Made by a program: the position numbers and the translations under genes
Notes under the pieces: generated by a model
Databases searched by the model: none
What the model was told of the DNA's origin: nothing
What the model saw: only the letters and a program-made list of their open reading frames with translations
NCBI GenBank assembly: GCA_977006965.1
Contig: OZ345372.1
Span: 682,001 to 746,000, forward strand
Direction: 5' to 3'
Source of the DNA: Phymatolithon calcareum
Lineage: Eukaryota; Rhodophyta; Florideophyceae; Hapalidiales
Length of the DNA stretch: 64,000 nucleotides
In this document: piece by piece, positions 24,394 through 33,213 of the stretch
How the letters are laid out: the number at the start of each line of letters is the position of its first letter
Position numbering within the stretch: position 1 is the first letter of the stretch

Positions 24394-24894
24394 CTTTAAT
24401 CCAGTACGCTCTGTCCAATACCCTTAAAAGTCAAGTGTGCGTCTACCACGTTTCTGATTGTCTGAATACCACACCAAGAAGCTTCATTTTAGCGTTTCGC
24501 CGCTGAACCCGGCAAAGCTACATTTATTACCTTGTATCTTCTTGACGGGGGATCGATACCTACAATGGTTAGTTGCACGTACCTACGCCTTACTCCCGAG
24601 TAATACTTGCGTGGCAGAAGTGTAAAATGAAATTCTGTCGCTCGCGTATTTATATATGAATTGGCGTGCAGAGACTGGATCAACAACATCTTGCGCCATC
24701 CAATAAAATGTAGAGAGGCGAAAAATGGCGCGTTGCAGAGTACAATAATTTTTGGGGAAACTTTTCTCTTTTGTCGCGCCGTGAAAAGCTCGTACATTGT
24801 AAAAACACTCTATTAAAAGCTTTTATTCTCATAGTTTTAGAGATGTTAATGACGCCAGGGACTAATTTGGAGAAGCTTTAAAGCTTCTCAGGTC
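24394..24894. other. Intergenic stretch before the LTR element
   Basis: No supported gene. It contains a 20-bp palindrome around 24871-24890 (GAGAAGCTTT and its complement) just outside the retrotransposon insertion site. Confidence 0.5.
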
Positions 24895-24900
24895 TGACGC
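24895..24900. repeat. Target-site duplication TGACGC, left
   Basis: TGACGC lies immediately outside the left LTR and again at 35934-35939 immediately outside the right LTR. Confidence 0.8.
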
Positions 24901-25508
24901 GTAACGAAACGGTTCGTTCGGTGGTAGCTCAGGGTGAACGACCGCTCGTTCCGTGTGCACCTGAGGCAGACGGTTAGTGGGCCAGAAAGCGGGTGGTAGA
25001 GCGGTTTGGCGTCACTCCAAACGGTGAAAGTGACGCCGGGGTGGACTGTAAACACCCCGAAGTGTCTAGGACGGCGGTAGTGATCGACAGACACGAGGCG
25101 ATCACCCTACGCAGGGTTTGGCAGGGGTAGACAAGCCGATCAACGTCAAAGGTGACGTGGTGAGGCAAGCCGGCACGTCGCAGGCGACGTAGCAAAAGTG
25201 GTAACACAGGGGTTTCCCTTAGCAACACACACTCAGTGAGGTCAGAACGGCGGTCGTTGGCGAGCCCTGGGTCCTAAATCCCTTGGGAGCCTTGACGGTG
25301 GCTGAGCCAGTCGAGTGTGTGTGTGCTTCCGAAAACCCCTTGTTGGTTTATTCCCTCGCCGACGACGGCGGTTAAGTGCTATGCTACCTAAGCGCTGGAC
25401 ACGTGGCTAGCGCGTCGCTAACTAGAAGTTTCGCGGGATTCGGACAGCGTGTCCACGTGTACACGCTGTCAAAGGGGGTCGGGAACAGTCCCATTTTGTA
25501 TTATCACA
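24901..25508 (-). repeat. 3' LTR
   Basis: Plus-strand ends are GTAACGAAACGG and TTATCACA; on the coding strand the LTR starts TGTGATAA and ends CGTTAC. Differences from the other LTR include CACTCC/CAATCC, GATCAACG/GATCTACG, AGTGAGG/AGTGGGG and TTGTATT/TTGCATT. Confidence 0.95.
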
Positions 25509-25521
25509 CCACCCCCTCCTT
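25509..25521 (-). other. Polypurine tract
   Basis: On the coding strand AAGGAGGGGGTGG immediately precedes the 3' LTR, the position from which plus-strand DNA synthesis is primed. Confidence 0.85.
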
Positions 25522-25549
25522 AACCAAGCGGCCACTATCTCGCCGCGTC

Positions 25550-26518
25550 ATGGTCGCCAATCGATGTCCGGTCATCGAATACTTCCGCGCCCGAGTGCCG
25601 ACGTCGGCCTCAAACACTGCGGAGTGGTATACCCGCGTGTCTGGCCCGCTCGCGACGGTGGAGGACGATGACAACCATCAGTGGTTCGCCAAACCTCCGG
25701 AGGGTTGGCAGAACCTCCTAATACGCCGTGGGCAGCTTGCCTCGCCGGGGTTCGTCATGCCCGCCGGCGTTTGTGACGTTCAATACGCCGAGTCGGCGGC
25801 AGAGCGCCGCTTTCTGGAGTGGCTGCGTGGCACCGTTGCCAATAACTCGCAGTTCTGCCATGCGGTCGGGCACGGTTCGGTGCACAAGGAGTTCCTCCGC
25901 CAGTGGCCAGCACCGGTGCTGCCTCCTCGGTACAGCTCCGTCGACGTCGACGTGCACGAGCGCCAGTGGCCGCGGCGAAAGAGGCACGAGCTCCGATGCT
26001 TCGTTACCCGTGAACAGCGCGAGGCGCGCTATGTGAGGAACGACGCCGGCGTCGCTCGTGCTCGTTACCCCGTCGGTGGGGAATGGTGGATCCCGATGGA
26101 GGTGGCCTACGGCTGGAACGTTCCATTGCCGCGCATCGCGTACACCAACGGCCTGATCATGGCCTCCCGACCGTACTCGTCGTCCCAGGTTCCGGAATCT
26201 AAAGTCGTCTGGTGCGCCTTCCTGACACTCTGGGTCCGCAACGTTGCGTTTGACCTCCTCATACAGGCTGGCGCCCAGTCGGCTGGGCGAGTCGAGCACC
26301 GCGACGGTCGCTTGTGGTGGACTTCGCCGACGCTGCGGAAGCTCATCCGCAAGTTAACCCCCGCACTCCTCGTCGGCGAGGAGTACGCAGAGCTACTCCT
26401 GAAGCTCCTTGGGTTCATCGACACCATCCACTGGGGTGAACGTCACCCTTCCGCAATGTCATGCCCACAGCCAACGGTGGCGAGGGTGACAAACATGGTT
26501 GGTCACCAATCTTCGTGA
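25550..26518 (+). CDS. Antisense ORF A of the retrotransposon, unknown function
   Basis: 322 residues from the ATG at 25550, the first one inside the element after the LTR; the frame is open further upstream into the LTR but only from a GTG. It is on the strand opposite to gag-pol, between the 3' LTR and pol. I recognise no domain. The product is rich in Arg, Trp and Val (EWYTRV, GGEWWIPMEV, LTLWVRNVAFDLL). High GC at third positions and the long uninterrupted frame argue for selection. It overlaps ORF B by 58 bases in another frame. A 35-nt GT-AG segment (26437-26471, GTGAAC to CCCACAG) would splice A to B in frame. Antisense genes at this position are known from plant gypsy elements such as Grande; no sequence relation is implied. 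Confidence 0.65.
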   Translation: MVANRCPVIEYFRARVPTSASNTAEWYTRVSGPLATVEDDDNHQWFAKPPEGWQNLLIRRGQLASPGFVMPAGVCDVQYAESAAERRFLEWLRGTVANNSQFCHAVGHGSVHKEFLRQWPAPVLPPRYSSVDVDVHERQWPRRKRHELRCFVTREQREARYVRNDAGVARARYPVGGEWWIPMEVAYGWNVPLPRIAYTNGLIMASRPYSSSQVPESKVVWCAFLTLWVRNVAFDLLIQAGAQSAGRVEHRDGRLWWTSPTLRKLIRKLTPALLVGEEYAELLLKLLGFIDTIHWGERHPSAMSCPQPTVARVTNMVGHQSS

Positions 26519-27735
26519 GCGCCGACTACGTCCTGTTCGACGTCGAACGGTGGTGCCCCATGCTGCCTGACCGGTTCATGAGCGAGGGTCCAGCGTTGGG
26601 AAAAAGTAGGGGTGACCGGCTCAACGGTGAGCTGCCCAACTGGCGTCGCATGGATGTCCATGTCGCGGGGGCCAACTTGACCCCGCTCATCGAGGAGTAC
26701 CGCCGGAACCGTGTCTACGAAGTCGTAGATAATCTGGCGGCCGAAGCGAGCGTTGCCGGCAACGACGTCGTGGCGACCCAGGAGGATCTAGACAAGCTTG
26801 GGACTCTTCCGGAAGAGCCAGTGGCAGGAACTCCAGGTGGGACCCCCGTGCTGAGGCCCGCGAGTCAACGTACTCCTGTGTCCAACAACCCGCACGTGTT
26901 AGTGGCACCGGTGCCCATCGAAATCAATGTTGCAGGACCGGTTCTACCGGGTGAAGAGGTGGTCGAGGCGACGGGCATGATGTCGCCCAGGCGCGTGCCG
27001 GACAGGCTTCTCGTGGACCGCGCGTACCAGGCCATTAGCGAGTTCCGCGCGCAAGGTATCATCGACGTCGATGGGAAGGGGCACGCGGAGATTCCGGGAC
27101 GACAGAGCGTTCTACTTGGAGAGACGGAGTACGACGCAGCCAGCATCTCTTTGCGGCTTGTCAAACTCCTGTTCGTCCACGCCAAGATCCGTCAAGCACT
27201 CATGGTGACGAAGGGTGTCGATGTTCTGCGATTCAATGTCGGGTCGCAGACGGACGGAGTCGAGCCATCGGTGGCCGAGGTGACAGCACAGCTAGACATG
27301 GGGATGCTTCGTGCCGAACTACTGAAGCTCGAGATCATCGCGGTGCACGGGCACGTTCCCGACTCCAACGAACCCGTCATGTTCAGGGTTCGGGAGGAGG
27401 CCCAGGCGCGAGGCGTCGACGTCCAGGTGGCCCTTCGAGATTACCGGGCGCGCCGTCGTGCGGCTGCTATTGAAGTATTGGCAGTTCACTACTTCCTTAC
27501 GCACCGGGTGACCCACGTTCGCGAAGTCGCGAAGCCTGCCGATCTCAACCTGCTGCGGGCGCTCGAGATCGTTCTCGAACGCCGCGCGGAGACAACTGCG
27601 CCTGGTGCTCACCTTCCGCTTTATGACCCATCGATGGGCCCGGTCCTTCCTCAGCCGGCGTCTGCGTCAGCTACATCAGGCGCAACCGGTAGTGGCTCGG
27701 CCACTACAGCCGGCGACGGTGCTGCGAACCAGTGA
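26461..27735 (+). CDS. Antisense ORF B of the retrotransposon, unknown function
   Basis: 424 residues, no domain recognised. The N-terminal third is acidic; then a Pro/Val-rich linker (about residues 120-165); then a helical region with ARAR/RRAAAIEV-type charged segments (about 180-380); and a Ser/Thr/Ala/Gly-rich tail. It starts inside ORF A and may be its second exon or a +1-type continuation rather than a separate gene, since the spliced joint gives a continuous chain (IHW-ANGGEG). It ends 650 bases before the pol stop, so the two transcripts converge. Confidence 0.65.
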   Translation: MPTANGGEGDKHGWSPIFVSADYVLFDVERWCPMLPDRFMSEGPALGKSRGDRLNGELPNWRRMDVHVAGANLTPLIEEYRRNRVYEVVDNLAAEASVAGNDVVATQEDLDKLGTLPEEPVAGTPGGTPVLRPASQRTPVSNNPHVLVAPVPIEINVAGPVLPGEEVVEATGMMSPRRVPDRLLVDRAYQAISEFRAQGIIDVDGKGHAEIPGRQSVLLGETEYDAASISLRLVKLLFVHAKIRQALMVTKGVDVLRFNVGSQTDGVEPSVAEVTAQLDMGMLRAELLKLEIIAVHGHVPDSNEPVMFRVREEAQARGVDVQVALRDYRARRRAAAIEVLAVHYFLTHRVTHVREVAKPADLNLLRALEIVLERRAETTAPGAHLPLYDPSMGPVLPQPASASATSGATGSGSATTAGDGAANQ

Positions 27736-28384
27736 TGGACTGCGTAGTATTGACTTTGCCAGTAAAGCTTCGTAGTCTTGCGAGGTCGGTGTGCCTAGTA
27801 CGCCGACCTCATTTCGGAAAGCAACGTCGCCTTCGACTCGGCCCTCGTTGTGATGGGCGCGGCAAGTCACCAACGGTCGTGACTAAGCGCAGCGGTAGGC
27901 CTCGTGGCACGAGCGTGCCAGAGCCGGGCGTTCACTGTGACGTCCGGCTCCGCTTCCTGGTGGCGACGTCGCGGAGGAGCCTTTTTCCACCTATTGAACG
28001 CAGACATCGACGGCGATGTACTGGGCGTCGTGCCCCTGTCGTAATGGCCGGCCGACCCCTTTGGTGGCCGCGCGATGTATAACAAAGAGGAACATTTCGC
28101 GAAATTCGGGAAGGATTATCATACATTTGATACTCAGTGTCAAATTTATGATATGAAGGAACACTTCCCTACTTTCAGAAAGCAATGTTGCTGACGCCCA
28201 ACTCTACTTCCATCTCTGTGTCGCGGAAGTGAGCTTGTGACGTTGCAGGCTCTTGGTCTTCATGACGCCGTCGCCCCCTCGTGGCGTTTGCGAATGGGCG
28301 CTGGCTTCGCACCCGCGTTGGCGAAGTCGCCGGCAGCGGAACGGAGCGACGCCATCGTCGCACCGTTCTTACGGTCATCGACCC
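27736..28384. other. Convergent spacer between antisense ORFs and pol
   Basis: No ORF supported. An imperfect hairpin at 28117-28153 (TATCATACATTTGATA paired with TGTCAAATTTATGATA, two mismatches) lies between the two convergent stop codons, where transcription ends from both sides might be expected. Confidence 0.4.
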
Positions 28385-31300
28385 TTAGCAGGGTCGGCAT
28401 GCCAGGCGTAGGTCTCTCGGCGTCTTCTTCCGTTGCCGACGGAAGAAGGCGCGCACTTTGCTGTAGGGGACGTCCCCAGGTTTCTGCCACGTGTCCGCAT
28501 CGGCTCCGTATCCATGCCATCGGCAGCGTATGCCATCGCGCTCGTCGAAGTCGACGACGCGGTCGAGCACGTATTCGCCACCAGCCTCCGTAGGCTGGTG
28601 ATCGAGCTGGGCATCGGTGCCGACTGGTAATGGCCGTGAGGCACCCTTGGCTTGTGTGACGCCACGGGGCGTCACACGGGGAGTGGAAGGTGTCGCCGCA
28701 CTTCTGGCGTGCGTTTTCCCCGGAGATCCCCGTGGATCTGCTTCCGAATCGTGTGTTGTCGGCAAGTTTACAGTAGACATTGGCATTTGCGCCCTTCCTT
28801 TCGCACCGACTTCGGTGTCTACCTTGCCATGGGTGATGCCGCCCTTCGGGAGGCGGCCAAGCGCCGTCGCTTTCTCCTCCTCTTTGAGGTCTTTGATTGC
28901 ATCGAGCATGCCGTCTTCGCGTCGATGGTACGCGCGAGACACACGATCCCGGTTGACCTTTTCAACTAAGCCGTCACGATCGAGAGTAACTGTACTCTCG
29001 TCGTGGGCGATGACCTCGTACGGCCCAGTGGCTTTCCATGTCAACTTATCGCGGCGTCTTTCACCTGAGCTCGCGTCCTCCGTGGGACCAGCTCGCTCTA
29101 CGAAGACCCACTCACCCGTCTGCGGTTGAGTGAGTGGTCGAACGTGACGGTCAAACGCTTCCTTGTAAGAAGCTTGCGACTTCGCAAGCTCCTCCTTGGC
29201 GTCCGTCACCAGCGAGCGGATGTACCTGCGGAACCGGTTCCGAGCGCTCGGATGGCTGGCGCTCGTTTCAAACTCCGGGGTTCTCTCGATTACCATCGCT
29301 GCCGGTGGTGCAGTCACCACCAAGTCGAACGGCGGCACCTTTGTCGACGCGTGGACTTGCGTGTTGTATGCGTAGGTGACTGCACCTACGAACTCTGGCC
29401 AGGTTTTGGGGTGCTCGCCTACGAACGCCCTCAAGCTGGCCAGCAGCGTGCGATTGAACCTCTCGGCCTGGCCGTTCGTCTGGGGGTGGTACGTTGACGT
29501 CAACGCATGCCTTACCCCCAGATGCGAGCTGAGAAACTCGAACATCTTTGAGGTGAATTGGCTCCCATTGTCCGTCACCACGTGGGCCGGCGCACCATAG
29601 GAGAATATCCAGAACTCCAAGAAGACTTTGGCGACCGCGATGGCGGTGATCGTCCTCATCGCGACGGCACGGATGAATTTCGAAAACCTGTCCGTCATCA
29701 CGAGGATGAAGCGGTGGCCCGAAGTGGCACGAGGAAGTGGACCGAGTATGTCGACTGCGACGTACTCGAGCGGCCCGTTCGCTGGGAACAGAGTCAAAGG
29801 TGACTGGTGTGTCCGCAGCTTCACTCGTTCTCTGCCGCAGGCGTCACATCGAAGGCAGCAACTCCGGACGTCTGAGATCATCAGTGGCCAGTACATGCTA
29901 CGGCGCATGGTGTAGTACTTCCGAGAGACACCCGGGTGTCCAGCCACAGGCGTATGGTGCGCGAGATAGAGCGCTCGGGCCCTCAATATCTTCGGAATGA
30001 AGGCCTGTTCGGCACCGTCAACTGCGGCGATGCGAACTATAAGGCCGCGTGTGTCGAATTCGTAATCGCGTGTCTCACCGTGGTCAATGAGTTTGGTGAT
30101 CTTCCGGCACTCGTCGTCCTCCGCCTGCGCCTTGAGCAGCTCATCAACGGTGATGAGCTCAATTCTAGCCTCTTCAAGGGAAAATGCCTCACACGCGTCA
30201 GGTGCCTGGTGCTCACGGTTCAAGACCTCTTCTTCGAAGTCCCAGTCGTGGCGGTCCCAGGACGCGACGTTCACCTTCTTGTTCAACGTTGGGCAAGAAG
30301 GGTGGTCGACGAGGTACACAGGGAGGTCGACGTCGACCTCCACGTCACAGTGACCATAGGTGGGCAGGCGAGAGACAGCGTCTGCAACGACGTTATCGCT
30401 GCCCTTCTTATACTTGACTTCGAAGTCGAAGTCCTGTAACCTGAGCGCCCACCTTGCAAGCCGACCGGTCGGATCATGCAAGTTGAAGACCCAACGGAGG
30501 GCCTGGTGGTCAGTGTACACTACGAAGTGCCGACCCCACAGGTACGGGTGGAGTGTCTGTACCGCGAATATGATGGCCAAAGCCTCGCGTTCTCCGGCGC
30601 TGTAGTTCCGCTCCGCTTCCGTGAGCGAGCGGGACCAGAATCCAATTGGATGTCGGACGCCGTCGTCCCCTTCCTGGAACAGGGCGCAGCCCGCTTGGTA
30701 GGCGCTGGCGTCCGTATCGAGAGAATACTTCTTCTCGGGGTCAGGTAGCTGGAGGACTGGCGGAGCGGTCAACGTTGACCGCAGCAGCTCGAACGCCTCC
30801 CTCGTCTCCTCCGTAGGAGGCGGAAGGTGGAATTGTTGGCCCTTCATAAGCAGCCGGTTGAGTGGAGCGGCGACGTGCGCAAAGTTAGGCACGAAGCGGC
30901 GATACATATTGCACATGCCCAGGAAGCTCCGTAGCTCCGTCTGGGTTGTGGGGTATAGCGACTTCGTTATGCTCTGCGTGTTCTTCGTGGCCACTTCTAA
31001 CCGTCCGGGGCTGACGACGTGCCCAAGGTAGTCGACTGTTCGACTGAAGAACTTGCACTTTCGCATGTTCAGCGACAATCCGGCATCGTGCAGGATTGAG
31101 AGCACCTCGGCGACGTCGCCTAGGTGTTCCTCAAAGGACTTGGAGAAGATTATGACATCGTCTACGTAGACGAGGCAAGTCTTCCACTTGATTCCTGCGA
31201 GGAGGATGTCCAGTGTGCGCTGGTATGAGGCTGGGGCGTTGCAGAGACCGAACGGCATGCGCTTGTACTGGAACGTTCCAGCAAAGGTGGTGAACGCCGT

Positions 31301-33082
31301 CTTCGGCCTATCCTTGACGGCAAGGGGGATCTGCCAGAAGCCCCAGTTACAGTCCAGCGTGGAGAAGAACTCGGCGTCGCCTAGGCTATCAAGGCAGTCC
31401 TCCATGCGCGGCAACGGGTACCTGTCCTTGATGGTTACCGAGTTGAGGCGACGATAGTCGACACAGAACCTGAGCGTGCCGTCCGGCTTCGGAGCCAGTA
31501 CGACCGGAGCAGCCCACTCGGAGCGGGCTGGCTCAATGATGTCCTGGTCAATCATCTCGTTTATCGTGTTCTCGATGACCTTGCGCGCGTAAGGGCCGGC
31601 CCTGTACGGCTGTGAGAATTGCGGCCTTCCGCCTTCTTCGATGTCGATGTGGTGCTCGGTCCTGTTGACCTTGCCCACTTTTCCCGGCCGCCACATTTCT
31701 TTGAATGGTTCGACCATACCTCGAACCTTTGTTTGGTCATCGCCGTCGATATCTGGGAGCGGGATTTCGTCGACGCTGACGATGTCCGGCTTGCGCTCCT
31801 TCTTGGTGTTCAGATGCGTGAACGCCCTACTTTCTAGTTGTGATAGCGGTTTGTGGGACTGGCCGTTCAGTGACTCACCCGCCACCCCCCCCTTAACGTT
31901 AAGGTCGGGTGATACTTCGAGGACACAGTCGCCATGGGGCGCTCCCACTGTGGAGGCCAGGCACATGTGCTTGCGTATCGTGACGGGGCGGTCGGAGAGG
32001 TTGGCTACCTGGACCATGAAGGGTACGAGCGGTCGGATGTCGGCGACACCGTTTGCCACGACGCAACGGTACTTATCGAAGAGGGATGGCTTGGACGTGA
32101 GGATATGGAGTCCGCGCATGGCGCCTTGCACGGGTACGAACCCTTGTGTGCGGGGAGGGAGGGTGACGGTCGCCGTCGACCGGAGTCTCCAGTGGGCTGA
32201 TTGGCTTCGTGTGGAGAGCATCCTCGACTCAGTGGTCGAAGTATGCGTCGGGTTTGTCGCGCGCCTTCGCGCGATGGGAACCGTGTCTCCATTGAGCAGC
32301 TCCAGGCACCGTCGCTGGATGCGGATGTCCTCCACGGCATTATCCATGAACTCACACCCCAAAAGGACATCGGCATTCAAAGTTTTGGAAACCACGAAGG
32401 CGTGGTTCGTTGTCTGAGTGCCGACGTTAACCGGCAGGCGGACTATGCCCACAGTATCAAGTCCGTGGCCAGAGGCGCTGGCGAGGTTGACCACTTCTCT
32501 GGAAGTGTCGATGGTCGCGAGGGCTGCTGCCGAGACGAGGTCCTCACGGATGGGGTTCGGGCCCGCCCCTGTGTCGACTACGGCAAGGAGGCGGAGCCAG
32601 TCGCCTGGGCCGACTTCGACCTTGGCGTCAACCTTGTAGTTGATGCCCGACAACTTGCAGATGGGGTCCACCCTATACTCGTCAAGCGTAAGTTTTGGCG
32701 GTAGCCCATACGGCGTTTCTCGAATCGACGTTGGCGACTTCGTCAACGTTGGGGGCGACAGGTAAGAACAAGGGGCAACAATGCCTGTGATTTTACCTGG
32801 GAACTGATTCGACTTGAGAAGAGGGGAGGCGCAAGTACGGAAGCGGGCCGCCTTGCGCAAGGGGAGCACGCTCGCCGTGACCACCGTTGGTCGTGGTGAG
32901 GTGACTAGGGGCGGGTCGCAACGGTGCGAACCCGCTCCTAGTTTTTCTGGGCCTGGACGGGTAAGCCGGGCGGTCCTGGAACAGGAGGAGCGTCGTCCGG
33001 AGCTGGCTGTGTCCCCGTGGGCGCAGTCGGCTTCTTCGAATCCGGAGTCTGGTTGATGCTCTGCAACCAGAGGCGTTGCCAC
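28385..33082 (-). CDS. pol: Pol polyprotein: protease, RT, RNase H, integrase, chromodomain
   Basis: 1565 codons, uninterrupted. Aspartic protease: VDTGAGPN, with D170. Reverse transcriptase: FCVDYRRLN and YVDD (639-642). RNase H: LDTDAS (about 789), ER EALAI Glu (about 833), YTDHQ (858), DAVSRL (901). Integrase: HHCC zinc region about 1042-1082 and a DD35E core D1111, D1171, E1207. A chromodomain-like C-terminus (about 1500-1550; YVLDRVVDF, WHGYGADADTWQ) would target integration to chromatin. The frame is -1 relative to gag/zinc knuckle and overlaps it by 145 bases, so pol is expected to be made by frameshifting; the ATG at 33082 need not be used. Confidence 0.95.
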   Translation of the reverse strand: MATPLVAEHQPDSGFEEADCAHGDTASSGRRSSCSRTARLTRPGPEKLGAGSHRCDPPLVTSPRPTVVTASVLPLRKAARFRTCASPLLKSNQFPGKITGIVAPCSYLSPPTLTKSPTSIRETPYGLPPKLTLDEYRVDPICKLSGINYKVDAKVEVGPGDWLRLLAVVDTGAGPNPIREDLVSAAALATIDTSREVVNLASASGHGLDTVGIVRLPVNVGTQTTNHAFVVSKTLNADVLLGCEFMDNAVEDIRIQRRCLELLNGDTVPIARRRATNPTHTSTTESRMLSTRSQSAHWRLRSTATVTLPPRTQGFVPVQGAMRGLHILTSKPSLFDKYRCVVANGVADIRPLVPFMVQVANLSDRPVTIRKHMCLASTVGAPHGDCVLEVSPDLNVKGGVAGESLNGQSHKPLSQLESRAFTHLNTKKERKPDIVSVDEIPLPDIDGDDQTKVRGMVEPFKEMWRPGKVGKVNRTEHHIDIEEGGRPQFSQPYRAGPYARKVIENTINEMIDQDIIEPARSEWAAPVVLAPKPDGTLRFCVDYRRLNSVTIKDRYPLPRMEDCLDSLGDAEFFSTLDCNWGFWQIPLAVKDRPKTAFTTFAGTFQYKRMPFGLCNAPASYQRTLDILLAGIKWKTCLVYVDDVIIFSKSFEEHLGDVAEVLSILHDAGLSLNMRKCKFFSRTVDYLGHVVSPGRLEVATKNTQSITKSLYPTTQTELRSFLGMCNMYRRFVPNFAHVAAPLNRLLMKGQQFHLPPPTEETREAFELLRSTLTAPPVLQLPDPEKKYSLDTDASAYQAGCALFQEGDDGVRHPIGFWSRSLTEAERNYSAGEREALAIIFAVQTLHPYLWGRHFVVYTDHQALRWVFNLHDPTGRLARWALRLQDFDFEVKYKKGSDNVVADAVSRLPTYGHCDVEVDVDLPVYLVDHPSCPTLNKKVNVASWDRHDWDFEEEVLNREHQAPDACEAFSLEEARIELITVDELLKAQAEDDECRKITKLIDHGETRDYEFDTRGLIVRIAAVDGAEQAFIPKILRARALYLAHHTPVAGHPGVSRKYYTMRRSMYWPLMISDVRSCCLRCDACGRERVKLRTHQSPLTLFPANGPLEYVAVDILGPLPRATSGHRFILVMTDRFSKFIRAVAMRTITAIAVAKVFLEFWIFSYGAPAHVVTDNGSQFTSKMFEFLSSHLGVRHALTSTYHPQTNGQAERFNRTLLASLRAFVGEHPKTWPEFVGAVTYAYNTQVHASTKVPPFDLVVTAPPAAMVIERTPEFETSASHPSARNRFRRYIRSLVTDAKEELAKSQASYKEAFDRHVRPLTQPQTGEWVFVERAGPTEDASSGERRRDKLTWKATGPYEVIAHDESTVTLDRDGLVEKVNRDRVSRAYHRREDGMLDAIKDLKEEEKATALGRLPKGGITHGKVDTEVGAKGRAQMPMSTVNLPTTHDSEADPRGSPGKTHARSAATPSTPRVTPRGVTQAKGASRPLPVGTDAQLDHQPTEAGGEYVLDRVVDFDERDGIRCRWHGYGADADTWQKPGDVPYSKVRAFFRRQRKKTPRDLRLACRPC
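32938..32947 (-). promoter_or_regulatory. Candidate -1 ribosomal frameshift site before the gag stop
   Basis: The gag frame ends CAG AAA AAC TAG. Slipping back one base on GAAAAAC enters the pol frame (GAA AAA CTA). It resembles the AAAAAAC heptamer but has G at the first position, so efficiency is uncertain. Confidence 0.45.
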
Positions 33083-33213
33083 TCCAAGAGACGGCCAAAG
33101 TTGGTCGTCTTCCAGGACTCGAAGTCACGGTCGTTGCGGCCGCGATGCCTGCATTCGATGCTCCGGTGCCCGAGGAGGTAACAGATGAAACATACCAGGG
33201 GAATCAAGGGGTT
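32938..33213 (-). CDS. Gag C-terminal (nucleocapsid) segment with CCHC zinc knuckle
   Basis: Continues the gag frame directly after the TAG at 33214-33216. It contains CFICYLLGHRSIEC, a complete CX2CX4HX4C knuckle, then a Pro-rich tail ending QAQKN before TAG at 32938-32940. The nucleocapsid binds genomic RNA. Because frame and order match gag, I read it as the C-terminus of gag separated by one stop codon, not as an independent gene. Confidence 0.75.
   Translation of the reverse strand, partial: NPLIPLVCFICYLLGHRSIECRHRGRNDRDFESWKTTNFGRLLEWQRLWLQSINQTPDSKKPTAPTGTQPAPDDAPPVPGPPGLPVQAQKN

Noticed and set aside
24888-25228. Frames of 68-84 codons inside both LTRs
   Set aside because: Identical in the two LTRs and overlapping on one strand; no start context or motif; ordinary LTR sequence.
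28237-32704. Many plus-strand frames of 80-258 codons opposite pol
   Set aside because: Mirror frames of the GC-rich pol gene; unlike the 25.5-27.7 kb frames they lie opposite clear coding sequence.
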